This document shows positions 15,362 to 23,407 of a stretch of DNA of 64,000 nt, in pieces. The first letter of the stretch is position 1. Every line of letters starts with the position of its first letter. The notes below the pieces were generated by a model that worked only from the letters and a program-made list of their open reading frames with translations, was not told the origin of the DNA and did no database searches. A program made the position numbers and the translations under genes. This DNA is from Burkholderia paludis (GTDB lineage: Bacteria; Pseudomonadota; Gammaproteobacteria; Burkholderiales; Burkholderiaceae). The stretch covers positions 83,167-147,166 of the forward strand of contig NZ_JPGL01000016.1 of the NCBI RefSeq assembly GCF_000732615.1. The letters run 5' to 3'.

Positions 15362-18358
15362 TTACTGGCACGCTTCGCACTCGTCGAAGCCGGGATCGCC
15401 CGGACGCATCGTGCACACCGGGCCGTCGGCCTCGACCGGCGCGAGTGCCGGTGCCGCGTTGATCGCACCCGACGACGCATCGCCACCCGCCGCGCCGAAG
15501 CCGCCTGCCGCGCCTTGCGCGCCGCCGCTGCCCGACCCGCCGTTCGTCGGCACCGCGTTCAGCGCGCCGTGCGCCACCGTCGATTTCTCGACGTGCGTCG
15601 CCGCCATCGTGCGGAGGTAGTAGGTCGTCTTCAGGCCGCGCAGCCATGCGAGCTTGTAGACCTCGTCGAGCTTCTTGCCCGATGCGCCGCCCATGTAGAT
15701 GTTCAGCGACTGCGCCTGGTCGATCCACTTCTGGCGACGCGATGCGGCTTCGACCAGCCACGTCGGGTCGACTTCGAACGCGGTCGCGTAGATCGCGCGC
15801 AGGTCGGCCGGGATACGGTCGATGCGCGACAGCATGCCGTCGAAGTACTTCAGGTCGGCGACCATCACCTCGTCCCACAGGCCGCGCTCCTTCAGGTCGC
15901 GCACGAGGTACTCGTTCACCACCGTGAATTCGCCCGACAGGTTCGACTTCACGTACAGGTTCTGGAAGGTCGGCTCGATGCACGCCGACACGCCGATGAT
16001 GTTCGAGATCGTCGCCGTCGGCGCGATCGCGACGCAGTTCGAGTTGCGCATGCCGTGCGCGGCGATCCGCGAACGCAGCGTCGTCCAGTCGAGCGACTCG
16101 GACGTGTCGACCTCGACGTAGCCGCCGCGCGCTTCCGTCAGCAGCTTCAGCGTGTCCTGCGGGAGGATGCCGCGATCCCACAGCGAGCCGCGGTAGCTCG
16201 AATAGCGGCCGCGCTCTTCGGCCAGCTCGGTCGACGCGTAATACGCGTAGTAGCAGACCGCTTCCATCGAACGGTCGGCGAACTCGACTGCCGCGTCCGA
16301 CGCGTACGGCGTGCGCAGCAGGTGCAGGCAGTCCTGGAAGCCCATGATGCCCATGCCGACCGGGCGGTGCTTCAGGTTCGAGTTACGCGCCTTCGCCACC
16401 GCGTAGTAGTTGATGTCGATCACGTTGTCGAGCATGCGCATCGCGACGCGGACCGTGCGCTTCAGCTTGTCGTGGTCGAGCGCGTAGCTGCCGTCGGCCT
16501 GCTTCACCAGGTGGGCGACGAGGTTCACCGAGCCGAGGTTGCACACCGCGATTTCGGAGTCGCTCGTGTTCAGCGTGATTTCCGTGCACAGGTTCGACGA
16601 ATGGACGACGCCCACGTGCTGCTGCGGCGAGCGCACGTTGCACGGATCCTTGAACGTGATCCACGGGTGGCCCGTCTCGAACAGCATGCCGAGCATCTTG
16701 CGCCAGAGCTGCTGCGCCGGGATCTTCTTGAACAGCTTGATCTCGCCGCGCGCGACCTTGTCTTCGTAAGCCGTGTAAGCCGCCTCGAATTCCGCGCCGA
16801 ACTTGTCGTGCAGGTCCGGGCAGGTCGACGGCGAGAACAGCGTCCAGTCCGTGCCTTCCATCACGCGCTTCATGAACAGGTCGGGAATCCAGTTCGCCGT
16901 GTTCATGTCGTGCGTACGGCGGCGATCGTCGCCGGTGTTCTTGCGCAGCTCCAGGAACTCCTCGATGTCGAGGTGCCACGATTCGAGGTACGCGCAGACC
17001 GCGCCCTTGCGCTTGCCGCCCTGGTTGACGGCGACGGCCGTGTCGTTGACGACCTTCAGGAACGGCACCACGCCTTGCGACTTGCCGTTCGTGCCCTTGA
17101 TATGCGAGCCGAGTGCGCGCACGCGCGTCCAGTCGTTGCCCAGGCCGCCGGCGAACTTCGACAGCAGCGCGTTCTCCTTCAGCGCTTCATAGATGCCGTC
17201 GAGATCGTCCGCGACCGTCGTCAGGTAGCACGACGACAGCTGCGAGCGGTGCGTGCCCGAGTTGAACAGCGTCGGCGTCGAGCTCATGAAGTCGAAGCTC
17301 GACAGCACGTTGTAGAACTCGATCGCGCGCGTTTCGCGGTCGATCTCGTTCAGCGACAGGCCCATCGCGACACGCATGAAGAATGCCTGCGGCATTTCGA
17401 TGCGGGCGCCGTCGACGTGCAGGAAGTAGCGGTCGTACAGCGTCTGCAGGCCGAGGTAGCCGAACTGCAGGTCGCGGTTCGCGTCGAGCGCTTCGCCGAG
17501 GCGCTTCAGGTCGAACTGCAGCAGCTTGTCGTCGAGCAGGCCGGCGTCGACGCCGCGCTTCAGGAACTGCGGGAAATACTCCGAGTAGCGAGCCGGCATC
17601 TCGGCCTGCACCACTTCCTCGCCGAGGATCTCGCGACGGATCGTGTGCAGCAGGATGCGGGCCGTGACCTGGCTGTACGCGGGATCCTTTTCGATCATCG
17701 TGCGCGCAGCGAGGATCGCCGAGTCGTAGACCTGGCTCATCGGCACGCCGTCGTACAGGTTCTTCACCGTCTCCGCGACGATCGGGTCAGGGTTAACCGC
17801 AGCGCCGAGGCCATCGCACGCCGACACGATCAGCGCGCGCAGCGCGTTCAGGTCGAGCGGACGCGTGACGCCGTTGTCGACGACGTTGATGCCGGCGGCG
17901 TTCGATTCGCCGCCTGCTGCCACCGCTTCCTCGCCCGCATTCTGGCGCTCGAGGTGGCGCTTCTCGCGATACAGCACGTACGCACGCGCGACGTTGTGCT
18001 CGCCGCCGCGCATCAGCGCGAGTTCGACCTGATCCTGGATGTCTTCGATATGGAACGTACCGCCGTTCGGGCGGCTGCGCACGAGCGCGCGCACGACGTT
18101 CTGCGTCAGTTGCTCGACCTGTTCGCGCACGCGCGCCGATGCCGCACCCTGCCCGCCGTTGACAGCCAGGAAAGCCTTGGTCACCGCGATCGCGATCTTC
18201 GAAGGTTCGAACGACACGACGCTGCCGTTGCGGCGGATCACCTTGTAGTCGGCAAACGTGGCCTGCGGCGCGAGCGCCTTCGCGCCCTGTTCGGTCCCGC
18301 CGAGCGGACGGCTCGAGGCGCTCTCGTACTGGGACGTCGCGTTGTCGGTGGTTTGCAT
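15362..18358 (-). CDS. nrdA: Class Ia ribonucleoside-diphosphate reductase, alpha subunit
   Basis: Catalytic large subunit that reduces ribonucleoside diphosphates. The 998-residue protein has an N-terminal ATP-cone (about residues 35-130, KVIRRNGSVVSFEPSKIAIA), which allows dATP feedback inhibition, then the barrel with redox and radical cysteines in LSSCYLTTV, SSNLCTEITLN and EIAVCNLGSVNL, and a C-terminal ECEACQ pair that shuttles electrons from thioredoxin or glutaredoxin. It is longer than E. coli NrdA (about 760 residues), like other beta-proteobacterial enzymes. I chose the ATG at 18358, where the leader ends with an AGGAG ribosome binding site. A promoter and two NrdR boxes lie about 290-350 bp upstream. 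Confidence 0.97.
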   Translation of the reverse strand: MQTTDNATSQYESASSRPLGGTEQGAKALAPQATFADYKVIRRNGSVVSFEPSKIAIAVTKAFLAVNGGQGAASARVREQVEQLTQNVVRALVRSRPNGGTFHIEDIQDQVELALMRGGEHNVARAYVLYREKRHLERQNAGEEAVAAGGESNAAGINVVDNGVTRPLDLNALRALIVSACDGLGAAVNPDPIVAETVKNLYDGVPMSQVYDSAILAARTMIEKDPAYSQVTARILLHTIRREILGEEVVQAEMPARYSEYFPQFLKRGVDAGLLDDKLLQFDLKRLGEALDANRDLQFGYLGLQTLYDRYFLHVDGARIEMPQAFFMRVAMGLSLNEIDRETRAIEFYNVLSSFDFMSSTPTLFNSGTHRSQLSSCYLTTVADDLDGIYEALKENALLSKFAGGLGNDWTRVRALGSHIKGTNGKSQGVVPFLKVVNDTAVAVNQGGKRKGAVCAYLESWHLDIEEFLELRKNTGDDRRRTHDMNTANWIPDLFMKRVMEGTDWTLFSPSTCPDLHDKFGAEFEAAYTAYEDKVARGEIKLFKKIPAQQLWRKMLGMLFETGHPWITFKDPCNVRSPQQHVGVVHSSNLCTEITLNTSDSEIAVCNLGSVNLVAHLVKQADGSYALDHDKLKRTVRVAMRMLDNVIDINYYAVAKARNSNLKHRPVGMGIMGFQDCLHLLRTPYASDAAVEFADRSMEAVCYYAYYASTELAEERGRYSSYRGSLWDRGILPQDTLKLLTEARGGYVEVDTSESLDWTTLRSRIAAHGMRNSNCVAIAPTATISNIIGVSACIEPTFQNLYVKSNLSGEFTVVNEYLVRDLKERGLWDEVMVADLKYFDGMLSRIDRIPADLRAIYATAFEVDPTWLVEAASRRQKWIDQAQSLNIYMGGASGKKLDEVYKLAWLRGLKTTYYLRTMAATHVEKSTVAHGALNAVPTNGGSGSGGAQGAAGGFGAAGGDASSGAINAAPALAPVEADGPVCTMRPGDPGFDECEACQ

Positions 18359-18644
18359 GTGCAAAGCTCCTGGTGTTGGATGGTGCGGAGAGAACCGCGG
18401 ATTAAAACGAACGCTGCGCAACGCGGTGCGCGAGCGGTAAGAGGCGAGCGATGCGCCGGGGGAGCCGGTTCGGCCGATGCGCGACAACCGATCCGGTCGT
18501 GTGCCTCGTCATGTGTACCCTGCCCCGCCGAAATTCGCTGCGCTGATCGCGACGCCCGGACCGCCGGCCTGACGCGCCGCCCTGAGAACCCTGTCCGCCG
18601 GCACTGACCGCCGGCTGGCGCCGCTCGGGTTTCCCCTGCGACAC

Positions 18645-18660
18645 ACACTATATCTAGTGC
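18645..18660 (-). promoter_or_regulatory. NrdR box 1
   Basis: The 16-mer ACACTATATCTAGTGC fits the NrdR consensus (acaCwAtATaTwGtgt) closely. It is centred just downstream of the predicted nrdA transcription start. Its start is 31 bp from that of a second, more degenerate box, the roughly three-helical-turn spacing typical of NrdR operators. Confidence 0.85.
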
Positions 18661-18675
18661 AGAACTGCTCAACTG

Positions 18676-18691
18676 GCACCAAGTATAGTGG
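18676..18691 (-). promoter_or_regulatory. NrdR box 2 overlapping the nrdA -10
   Basis: The 16-mer GCACCAAGTATAGTGG is a weaker NrdR-type palindrome that covers the predicted -10 hexamer (18682-18687). Together with box 1 it would let NrdR block RNA polymerase when dATP/ATP is high. Confidence 0.75.
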
Positions 18692-18710
18692 ACATTCGGA
18701 GGACGTCCAA
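18682..18710 (-). promoter_or_regulatory. nrdA promoter
   Basis: Minus-strand -35 TTGGAC (18705-18710) and -10 TATACT (18682-18687) are separated by exactly 17 bp, a good sigma-70 match. The -10 lies inside NrdR box 2. The predicted start near 18675 gives a leader of about 315 nt before nrdA. Confidence 0.75.
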
Positions 18711-18808
18711 ACGGTTAATTTGCGATGGAGGTCTTGACATCGCGCACGCGCAGACACGACAAGGCATTGGTCGGGGAAAAAACTTTCTCCGATCAAAAAA
18801 CCCCGCGA

Positions 18809-19399
18809 TCAGTGCTGACGGAAAGGAAAGTATCCGGCGGGAAAGCCGCCATCGCTCGCAAAGCGTTGCCAATCGAAATGCGGGCCCGGGTCGGTCTTGC
18901 GGCCCGGCGCGATGTCCGAGTGCCCCGCAAACGCGTCGACCGGATAGTGCGCGGCGAGCGCGCGGCAGAGCGCGGCGAGCATCGCGTACTGCGCGTCGTC
19001 GAACGGCACGTCGTCCGCGCCTTCGAGCTCGATGCCGATCGAGAAGTCGTTGCAGCGGGGCCTGCCGAAGAACTCGGACGAGCCCGCGTGCCACGCGCGC
19101 TCGTCGCACGACACGAACTGCACGAGTTCGCCGCCGCGGCGGATCAGGAAATGCGCGGACACGCGCACGCCGCGCAGGTGGCTCTGGTAATAGGGGTGCG
19201 CATCGCAATCGAGGCGATTCAGGAACAGCGCCTCGATCGCGTCGCCGCCGAATTCGCCGGGCGGCAGGCTGATGTTGTGGACGACCACGAGCGTCGGCAC
19301 CGCGCCCGCGGGCCGCGCCTCGAAATTCGGCGACGGCGCGTGGCGCGCCTCGCGCACCCAGCCGTTCGGGTCGACCGCCAGCAGCGTCGCGCCGCTCAT
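18809..19399 (-). CDS. ampD: 1,6-anhydro-N-acetylmuramyl-L-alanine amidase
   Basis: Cytoplasmic zinc amidase that removes the stem peptide from anhydro-muropeptides during cell-wall recycling; its loss derepresses AmpC-type beta-lactamases in organisms with AmpR. The 196-residue protein has the amidase_2 fold, with zinc ligands predicted at His41 (VVVHNISLPPGEFGG), the His of FAGHSDIAPGRKTDPG and the Asp in the same block. There is no signal peptide, consistent with AmpD rather than periplasmic paralogues. Its ATG overlaps the stop of the upstream PP0621-type gene (ATGA). Its product frees the tripeptide that Mpl (2338-3723) reuses. Confidence 0.93.
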   Translation of the reverse strand: MSGATLLAVDPNGWVREARHAPSPNFEARPAGAVPTLVVVHNISLPPGEFGGDAIEALFLNRLDCDAHPYYQSHLRGVRVSAHFLIRRGGELVQFVSCDERAWHAGSSEFFGRPRCNDFSIGIELEGADDVPFDDAQYAMLAALCRALAAHYPVDAFAGHSDIAPGRKTDPGPHFDWQRFASDGGFPAGYFPFRQH

Positions 19400-19686
19400 C
19401 GCGCCGCGTGGCGCCGGGCGTGCTCGGCGCTGCAGAAGTACTCGTCGCCCGCGGCGATGGCATCGCCCTTCGGCGCATGCACGCCGCATTCGGCACAACG
19501 CACCATCGGTTCGGGCAGCGACCGCGCGTCGCCGTTCGGGCGCGCCGCGCCGCCGGCGCCGGACGCGCCGTCGTAACCGGCGCCGCGGCCGGTACGCGCC
19601 TGCGCCTGCTCCTGGGCCTGGCGCAGCTTGCGTGCGAGCCACGAACCCGCGAAGAAAAGAAGAATCAGGAGAAGAATCTGTCGCAT
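19396..19686 (-). CDS. PP0621-type small membrane protein with cysteine motif
   Basis: A 96-residue protein with an N-terminal transmembrane helix (MRQILLLILLFFAGSWLARK), a short linker and a C-terminal cysteine-rich tail (VRCAECGVHAPKGDA then EYFCSAEHARRH) that looks like a small zinc ribbon. Family members are conserved next to ampD or sensor genes, but have no known function. I chose the ATG at 19686, where the hydrophobic segment starts, rather than a longer upstream frame. It is translationally coupled to ampD. Confidence 0.8.
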   Translation of the reverse strand: MRQILLLILLFFAGSWLARKLRQAQEQAQARTGRGAGYDGASGAGGAARPNGDARSLPEPMVRCAECGVHAPKGDAIAAGDEYFCSAEHARRHAAR

Positions 19687-19699
19687 CGGAAACCTGCGG

Positions 19700-20593
19700 T
19701 CAAACCACGGAACGGTGCAGCAGCACCTCGAAAACGAACCGGCTGCCGACATACGCGAGCAGCAGCGCGGCGAACGACACGAGCACCCAGCGCGCGGCAC
19801 CGCGCCCGCGCCAGCCCGACGTCTTGCGCGCAACCAGCAGGCCGCCGAACATCAGCCACGACAGGATCGCGAACACGGTCTTGTGATCGAGCCGCAGCGC
19901 GCGTGCGTCGACCTGCTCGCTGAACAGGATGCCGGACGCGAGCGTCAGCGTGAGCAGCACGAAGCCGGCGCCGATCAGGCGGAACAGCAGCTTCTCGAGC
20001 GTGAGCAGCGGCGGCAGCGTTTCGAGCCAGCTCGCGATCCAGCCCGTCGAGCCGGCGCGCCCGCCGCCTCTCAGCGACTGCAGGCGCCGCTCGACCAGCA
20101 GCATCAGGATCGCGTGCAGCGCGGCGATCGCGAACAGGCCGTAGGCGATGTTGGCGATCAGGAAATGCAGCTTGAACAGCGGCGCTGCGGCATAAGGAAG
20201 CACCCGCACGCCGCCGAACACGAGCGGCAGCAGCGACGCGCCGCACGCCAGCGGCAGCACCAGCAGGCGCAGGCTGTCGAGCGGGAAGAAGAAGCTCTCG
20301 ATCCAGTAGATGCCGGCGCCGAGCCAGAACATCGCCGACAGCGCGAACGCGAAGCCGAACACCATCGCGTCGTTCGGAAAGATCGTCATGTGGAGCAGCA
20401 CGCCGTGCGCGACGAGCGCGGCGAACAGCAGCGCGCGGCCGGCTCCGCTCATCCCTGACGCGGCTGACGCGGGAACCGGCACGGCCGGCACGCTCGCGAC
20501 GAGCGGCGTCCCGCCCTGGCGGTGCGCGCGCCAGCCGGCGACGGCGAGACCGCCGTACAGGAATGCGGTGAGGGCATACAGTACAATATCCAT
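19700..20593 (-). CDS. CcsA/YpjD-like multi-pass membrane protein
   Basis: A 297-residue integral membrane protein with about eight predicted transmembrane helices. It belongs to the cytochrome c assembly (CcsA/CcmC/HemX-like) superfamily and is most like the YpjD type found divergent from ffh in many proteobacteria, as here. YpjD-like proteins have been linked to divalent-cation tolerance and heme-related functions, but the exact role is not clear. Conserved histidines (such as in LFKLHFLIANIAYG and LRLDHKTVFAILSW) could bind heme. The gene lies 13 bp upstream of the PP0621-type gene, in an apparent three-gene operon with ampD. Confidence 0.85.
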   Translation of the reverse strand: MDIVLYALTAFLYGGLAVAGWRAHRQGGTPLVASVPAVPVPASAASGMSGAGRALLFAALVAHGVLLHMTIFPNDAMVFGFAFALSAMFWLGAGIYWIESFFFPLDSLRLLVLPLACGASLLPLVFGGVRVLPYAAAPLFKLHFLIANIAYGLFAIAALHAILMLLVERRLQSLRGGGRAGSTGWIASWLETLPPLLTLEKLLFRLIGAGFVLLTLTLASGILFSEQVDARALRLDHKTVFAILSWLMFGGLLVARKTSGWRGRGAARWVLVSFAALLLAYVGSRFVFEVLLHRSVV

Positions 20594-20682
20594 GTTCGAA
20601 GTTTACACTAGGCCCCCTTCCCGCGACGGCTCCCTTTATTCGGTTCCGCCGCGCCTTCGGGCCCCACTGTCCATCGCTCCCC

Positions 20683-22050
20683 ATGCTCGACAATCTCACT
20701 CAACGGATGGCGCGCGTCGTCAAGACGCTGCGCGGCGAGGCCCGGCTTACCGAGGCGAACACGCAGGAGATGCTCCGCGAGGTGCGTCTCGCGCTGCTGG
20801 AGGCCGACGTCTCGCTGCCGGTCGTCCGCGAATTCATCGCCAAGGTCAAGGAAAAGGCGCTCGGCGAGGAAGTGATCAGCAGCCTGTCGCCAGGCCAGGC
20901 GCTCGTCGGCGTGGTCCAGAAGGAACTGACCGCCGTGATCGGCGGCGACTACGAAGGCAAGGCCGCCGAGCTGAACCTCGCAGTCACGCCGCCCGCCGTG
21001 ATCCTGATGGCCGGCCTGCAGGGCGCCGGCAAGACCACGACCGCCGGCAAGCTCGCGAAGCTGCTGCGCGAGAAGTACAAGAAGAAGGTGCTGACCGTGT
21101 CGTGCGACGTGTATCGCCCGGCCGCCATCATGCAGCTGAAAACGGTGAGCGAACAGGTCGGCGCCGACTTCTTCCCGTCCACGCCCGACCAGAAGCCCGT
21201 CGACATCGCACTCGCGGCCGTCGACTGGGCGAAGCGCCACTACCATGACGTGCTGATCGTCGACACGGCCGGCCGCCTCGGCATCGACGAGGCGATGATG
21301 CAGGAGATCGCCGCGCTGCACGCCACGCTGAAGCCTGCCGAGACGCTGTTCGTCGTCGACGCGATGCTCGGCCAGGACGCGGTCAACACCGCGAAGGCAT
21401 TCAACGACACGCTGCCGCTCACCGGCGTCGTGCTGACCAAGCTCGACGGCGATTCGCGCGGCGGCGCCGCACTGTCGGTGCGCCACGTCACCGGCAAGCC
21501 GATCAAGTTCGTCGGCGTCGCCGAAAAGCTCGACGGCCTCGAGGTATTCCACCCCGACCGGATGGCGAACCGGATCCTCGGCATGGGCGACATCCTCGCG
21601 CTCGTCGAGGAGGCACAGCGCGGCGTCGACGTGCAGGCCGCGCAGAAGCTCGCAGACAAGGTCAAGAAAGGCGGCGACTTCGACCTGAACGATTTCCGCG
21701 CGCAGATCTCGCAGATGAAGAACATGGGCGGCCTGTCGTCGCTGATGGACAAGCTGCCTGCGCAATTCCAGCAGGCGGCCGCCGGCGCCGACATGGGCCA
21801 GGCCGAAAAGCAGATCCGCCGGATGGAAGGCATCATCAGCTCGATGACGCCCGCCGAGCGCGCGAAACCCGAAATCATCAAGGCGACGCGCAAGCGCCGC
21901 ATTGCAGCCGGCGCGGGCGTGCCGGTGCAGGAAGTCAACCGGATGCTGAACCAGTACGACCAGATGCGTACGATGATGAAGAAGCTGAAGGGCGGCAACA
22001 TGCAGAAGATGATGCGCGGCCTGAAGGGCATGATGCCCGGCATGCGCTGA
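20683..22050 (+). CDS. ffh: Signal recognition particle protein Ffh
   Basis: GTPase that binds 4.5S RNA and signal sequences of nascent chains and delivers ribosomes to FtsY. The 455-residue protein has an N domain, a G domain with the P-loop GLQGAGKTTT (residues 111-120) and further GTPase motifs DTAGRLGID and TKLDGDSRGG, and a Met-rich C-terminal M domain (QMRTMMKKLKGGNMQKMMRG). It is divergent from the YpjD-like gene. A hairpin with a T-run follows the stop codon. Confidence 0.98.
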   Translation: MLDNLTQRMARVVKTLRGEARLTEANTQEMLREVRLALLEADVSLPVVREFIAKVKEKALGEEVISSLSPGQALVGVVQKELTAVIGGDYEGKAAELNLAVTPPAVILMAGLQGAGKTTTAGKLAKLLREKYKKKVLTVSCDVYRPAAIMQLKTVSEQVGADFFPSTPDQKPVDIALAAVDWAKRHYHDVLIVDTAGRLGIDEAMMQEIAALHATLKPAETLFVVDAMLGQDAVNTAKAFNDTLPLTGVVLTKLDGDSRGGAALSVRHVTGKPIKFVGVAEKLDGLEVFHPDRMANRILGMGDILALVEEAQRGVDVQAAQKLADKVKKGGDFDLNDFRAQISQMKNMGGLSSLMDKLPAQFQQAAAGADMGQAEKQIRRMEGIISSMTPAERAKPEIIKATRKRRIAAGAGVPVQEVNRMLNQYDQMRTMMKKLKGGNMQKMMRGLKGMMPGMR

Positions 22051-22055
22051 TTCCG

Positions 22056-22080
22056 CCCGCCGGCCGGCGCGCGGGTTTTT
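22056..22080 (+). terminator. Probable terminator after ffh
   Basis: A GC-rich hairpin (outer stem CCCGC / GCGGG, with an inner self-complementary CGGCCG) is followed by TTTTT, immediately after the ffh stop codon. Confidence 0.65.
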
Positions 22081-22144
22081 GCTGTAGCGCTCGCCGGCCG
22101 TTCTGCTTCATTCTTATTTGTATACCGACTGCCCGCCTGAACAC

Positions 22145-22696
22145 ATGAACCGCGAAGAAGCCCTCCACATTTTCGACCACTCCGAAGAGATCGTCTCGGC
22201 CGACGCCGTCAACGCGTCGATCTCCCGGATGGCCGACGCGATCCGCGCCGAGATCGGCGATGCGTTCCCGCTCGTTCTCTCGGTGATGGGCGGCGCCGCG
22301 GTGTTTACCGGGATGCTGCTGCCGCATCTCGATTTCCCGCTGGAATTCGACTACATCCACCTGACCCGCTACCGCAACACGACGCAGGGCAGCCCGGAAA
22401 TGCACTGGCGCGTCGCGCCGCGCGAATCGGTGAAGGACCGGATCGTGCTCGTGCTCGACGACATCCTCGACGAAGGCGAGACGATGGCCGCGATCCGCGA
22501 CCGCATCCTCGACATGGGCGCGCAGCGCTTCATGTCGGCCGTGCTGTGCGAGAAGACGCTCGCGAAGGCGAAGCCGCTGCACCCCGATTTCTGCGGCTTC
22601 TCGGTGCCGGACCGCTACGTGTTCGGCTGCGGGATGGATGCGAAGGGCTACTGGCGCAACCTGCCGACGATCCGCGCGCTCACCGCGAACGTCTGA
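22145..22696 (+). CDS. Purine (hypoxanthine-guanine type) phosphoribosyltransferase
   Basis: A 183-residue type I phosphoribosyltransferase that salvages purine bases with PRPP. The PRPP-binding motif is VLVLDDILDEGETMAAI, and the hood/PP-loop region includes SVMGGAAVFTGML. It is most consistent with hypoxanthine-guanine phosphoribosyltransferase; substrate specificity cannot be proved from sequence. I chose the ATG at 22145; an in-frame TTG at 22118 is possible but less likely. A strong bidirectional terminator separates it from the convergent marC. Confidence 0.9.
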   Translation: MNREEALHIFDHSEEIVSADAVNASISRMADAIRAEIGDAFPLVLSVMGGAAVFTGMLLPHLDFPLEFDYIHLTRYRNTTQGSPEMHWRVAPRESVKDRIVLVLDDILDEGETMAAIRDRILDMGAQRFMSAVLCEKTLAKAKPLHPDFCGFSVPDRYVFGCGMDAKGYWRNLPTIRALTANV

Positions 22697-22721
22697 GCCC
22701 CCCGCTGCCCGCCAGACAAAT

Positions 22722-22763
22722 GAAAAGCGGCGCTCCGGCATCCCGGAGCGCCGCTTTCTTTCG
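22722..22763. terminator. Bidirectional terminator between the phosphoribosyltransferase gene and marC
   Basis: A perfect 15-bp stem (AAAGCGGCGCTCCGG / CCGGAGCGCCGCTTT) with a 4-nt loop has T-rich flanks on both strands. It ends both convergent transcripts. Confidence 0.92.
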
Positions 22764-22783
22764 TGGGCGCGCGCCGCCCGGCC

Positions 22784-23386
22784 CTACAACTGGTGTACGA
22801 ACGCGCGGATACCGCCCAGCATCATTTCCACCGAGATCGCGACGAGCACGAGGCCCATCAGCCGCTCGAACGCCGCGACGGTCCGCTCGCCGATCCATTG
22901 CTGTATCCGCTCTGCCAGCACCAGCGTCACCGCGCAGACGATCATCGTGACCGTCAGCGCGCCGACCCACTCGAGCATCTTGCCCGGCGCCTGCGACGTC
23001 AGCAGCATCACCGTCGCGAGCGCGGACGGCCCGGCCAGCGCCGGAATCGCGAGCGGCACGATGAACGGCTCGCCGCCCGCGCGCGGATCGTTGCCGAGCG
23101 CGCCGTCCGGATGCGGGAAGATCATCCGCAGCGCGATCAGGAACAGCACGATCCCGCCGCCGAGCCGCAGCGACAGGTCGGTCAGGCTCATCATCCGCAG
23201 GAAGCGGTCGCCGACTACCATGAAGAACAGCAGGATCACGAACGCGATCCCGACTTCACGCAGGATCAGCTTCACGCGCCGCTCGCGCGGCACATCCCGC
23301 ATGGCCGAAATGAACAGCGGGATGTTGCCGAGCGGATCGGTGATCAGCACCAGGAGCACGGTGGCCGACAGGAAGGTGTATTCCAC
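22784..23386 (-). CDS. MarC family integral membrane protein
   Basis: A 200-residue membrane protein with six predicted transmembrane helices and the MarC-family block ITDPLGNIPLFISAM near the N-terminus. MarC was named for its link to the mar locus, but it is not itself shown to confer antibiotic resistance; the function is unknown. It starts 21 bp after proS and is likely co-transcribed with it. It ends facing the phosphoribosyltransferase gene. Confidence 0.88.
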   Translation of the reverse strand: MEYTFLSATVLLVLITDPLGNIPLFISAMRDVPRERRVKLILREVGIAFVILLFFMVVGDRFLRMMSLTDLSLRLGGGIVLFLIALRMIFPHPDGALGNDPRAGGEPFIVPLAIPALAGPSALATVMLLTSQAPGKMLEWVGALTVTMIVCAVTLVLAERIQQWIGERTVAAFERLMGLVLVAISVEMMLGGIRAFVHQL

Positions 23387-23407
23387 CGCGTTCCCCGGTC
23401 GGTGCGC

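Larger units (their letters stand above)
18359..18808. other. nrdA leader and control region
   Basis: 450 bp between nrdA and ampD. It holds the nrdA promoter and NrdR boxes (18645-18710) and, between these and the start codon, a GC-rich leader of roughly 315 nt. Within the leader is a possible 36-codon upstream ORF (ATG at 18512, stop at 18402, minus strand). The remainder (18711-18808) carries the 3' flank of ampD; I see no clear terminator there. Confidence 0.55.

Noticed and set aside
15284..18607. Long open frame (over 1,100 codons) antisense to nrdA, and similar long frames antisense to ffh, proS, secA, ftsZ/ftsA and murC
   Set aside because: They mirror real genes on the other strand. 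High GC with strong third-position bias removes stop codons in the complementary frame, and the products are Arg/Ala/His-rich with no recognisable domains.
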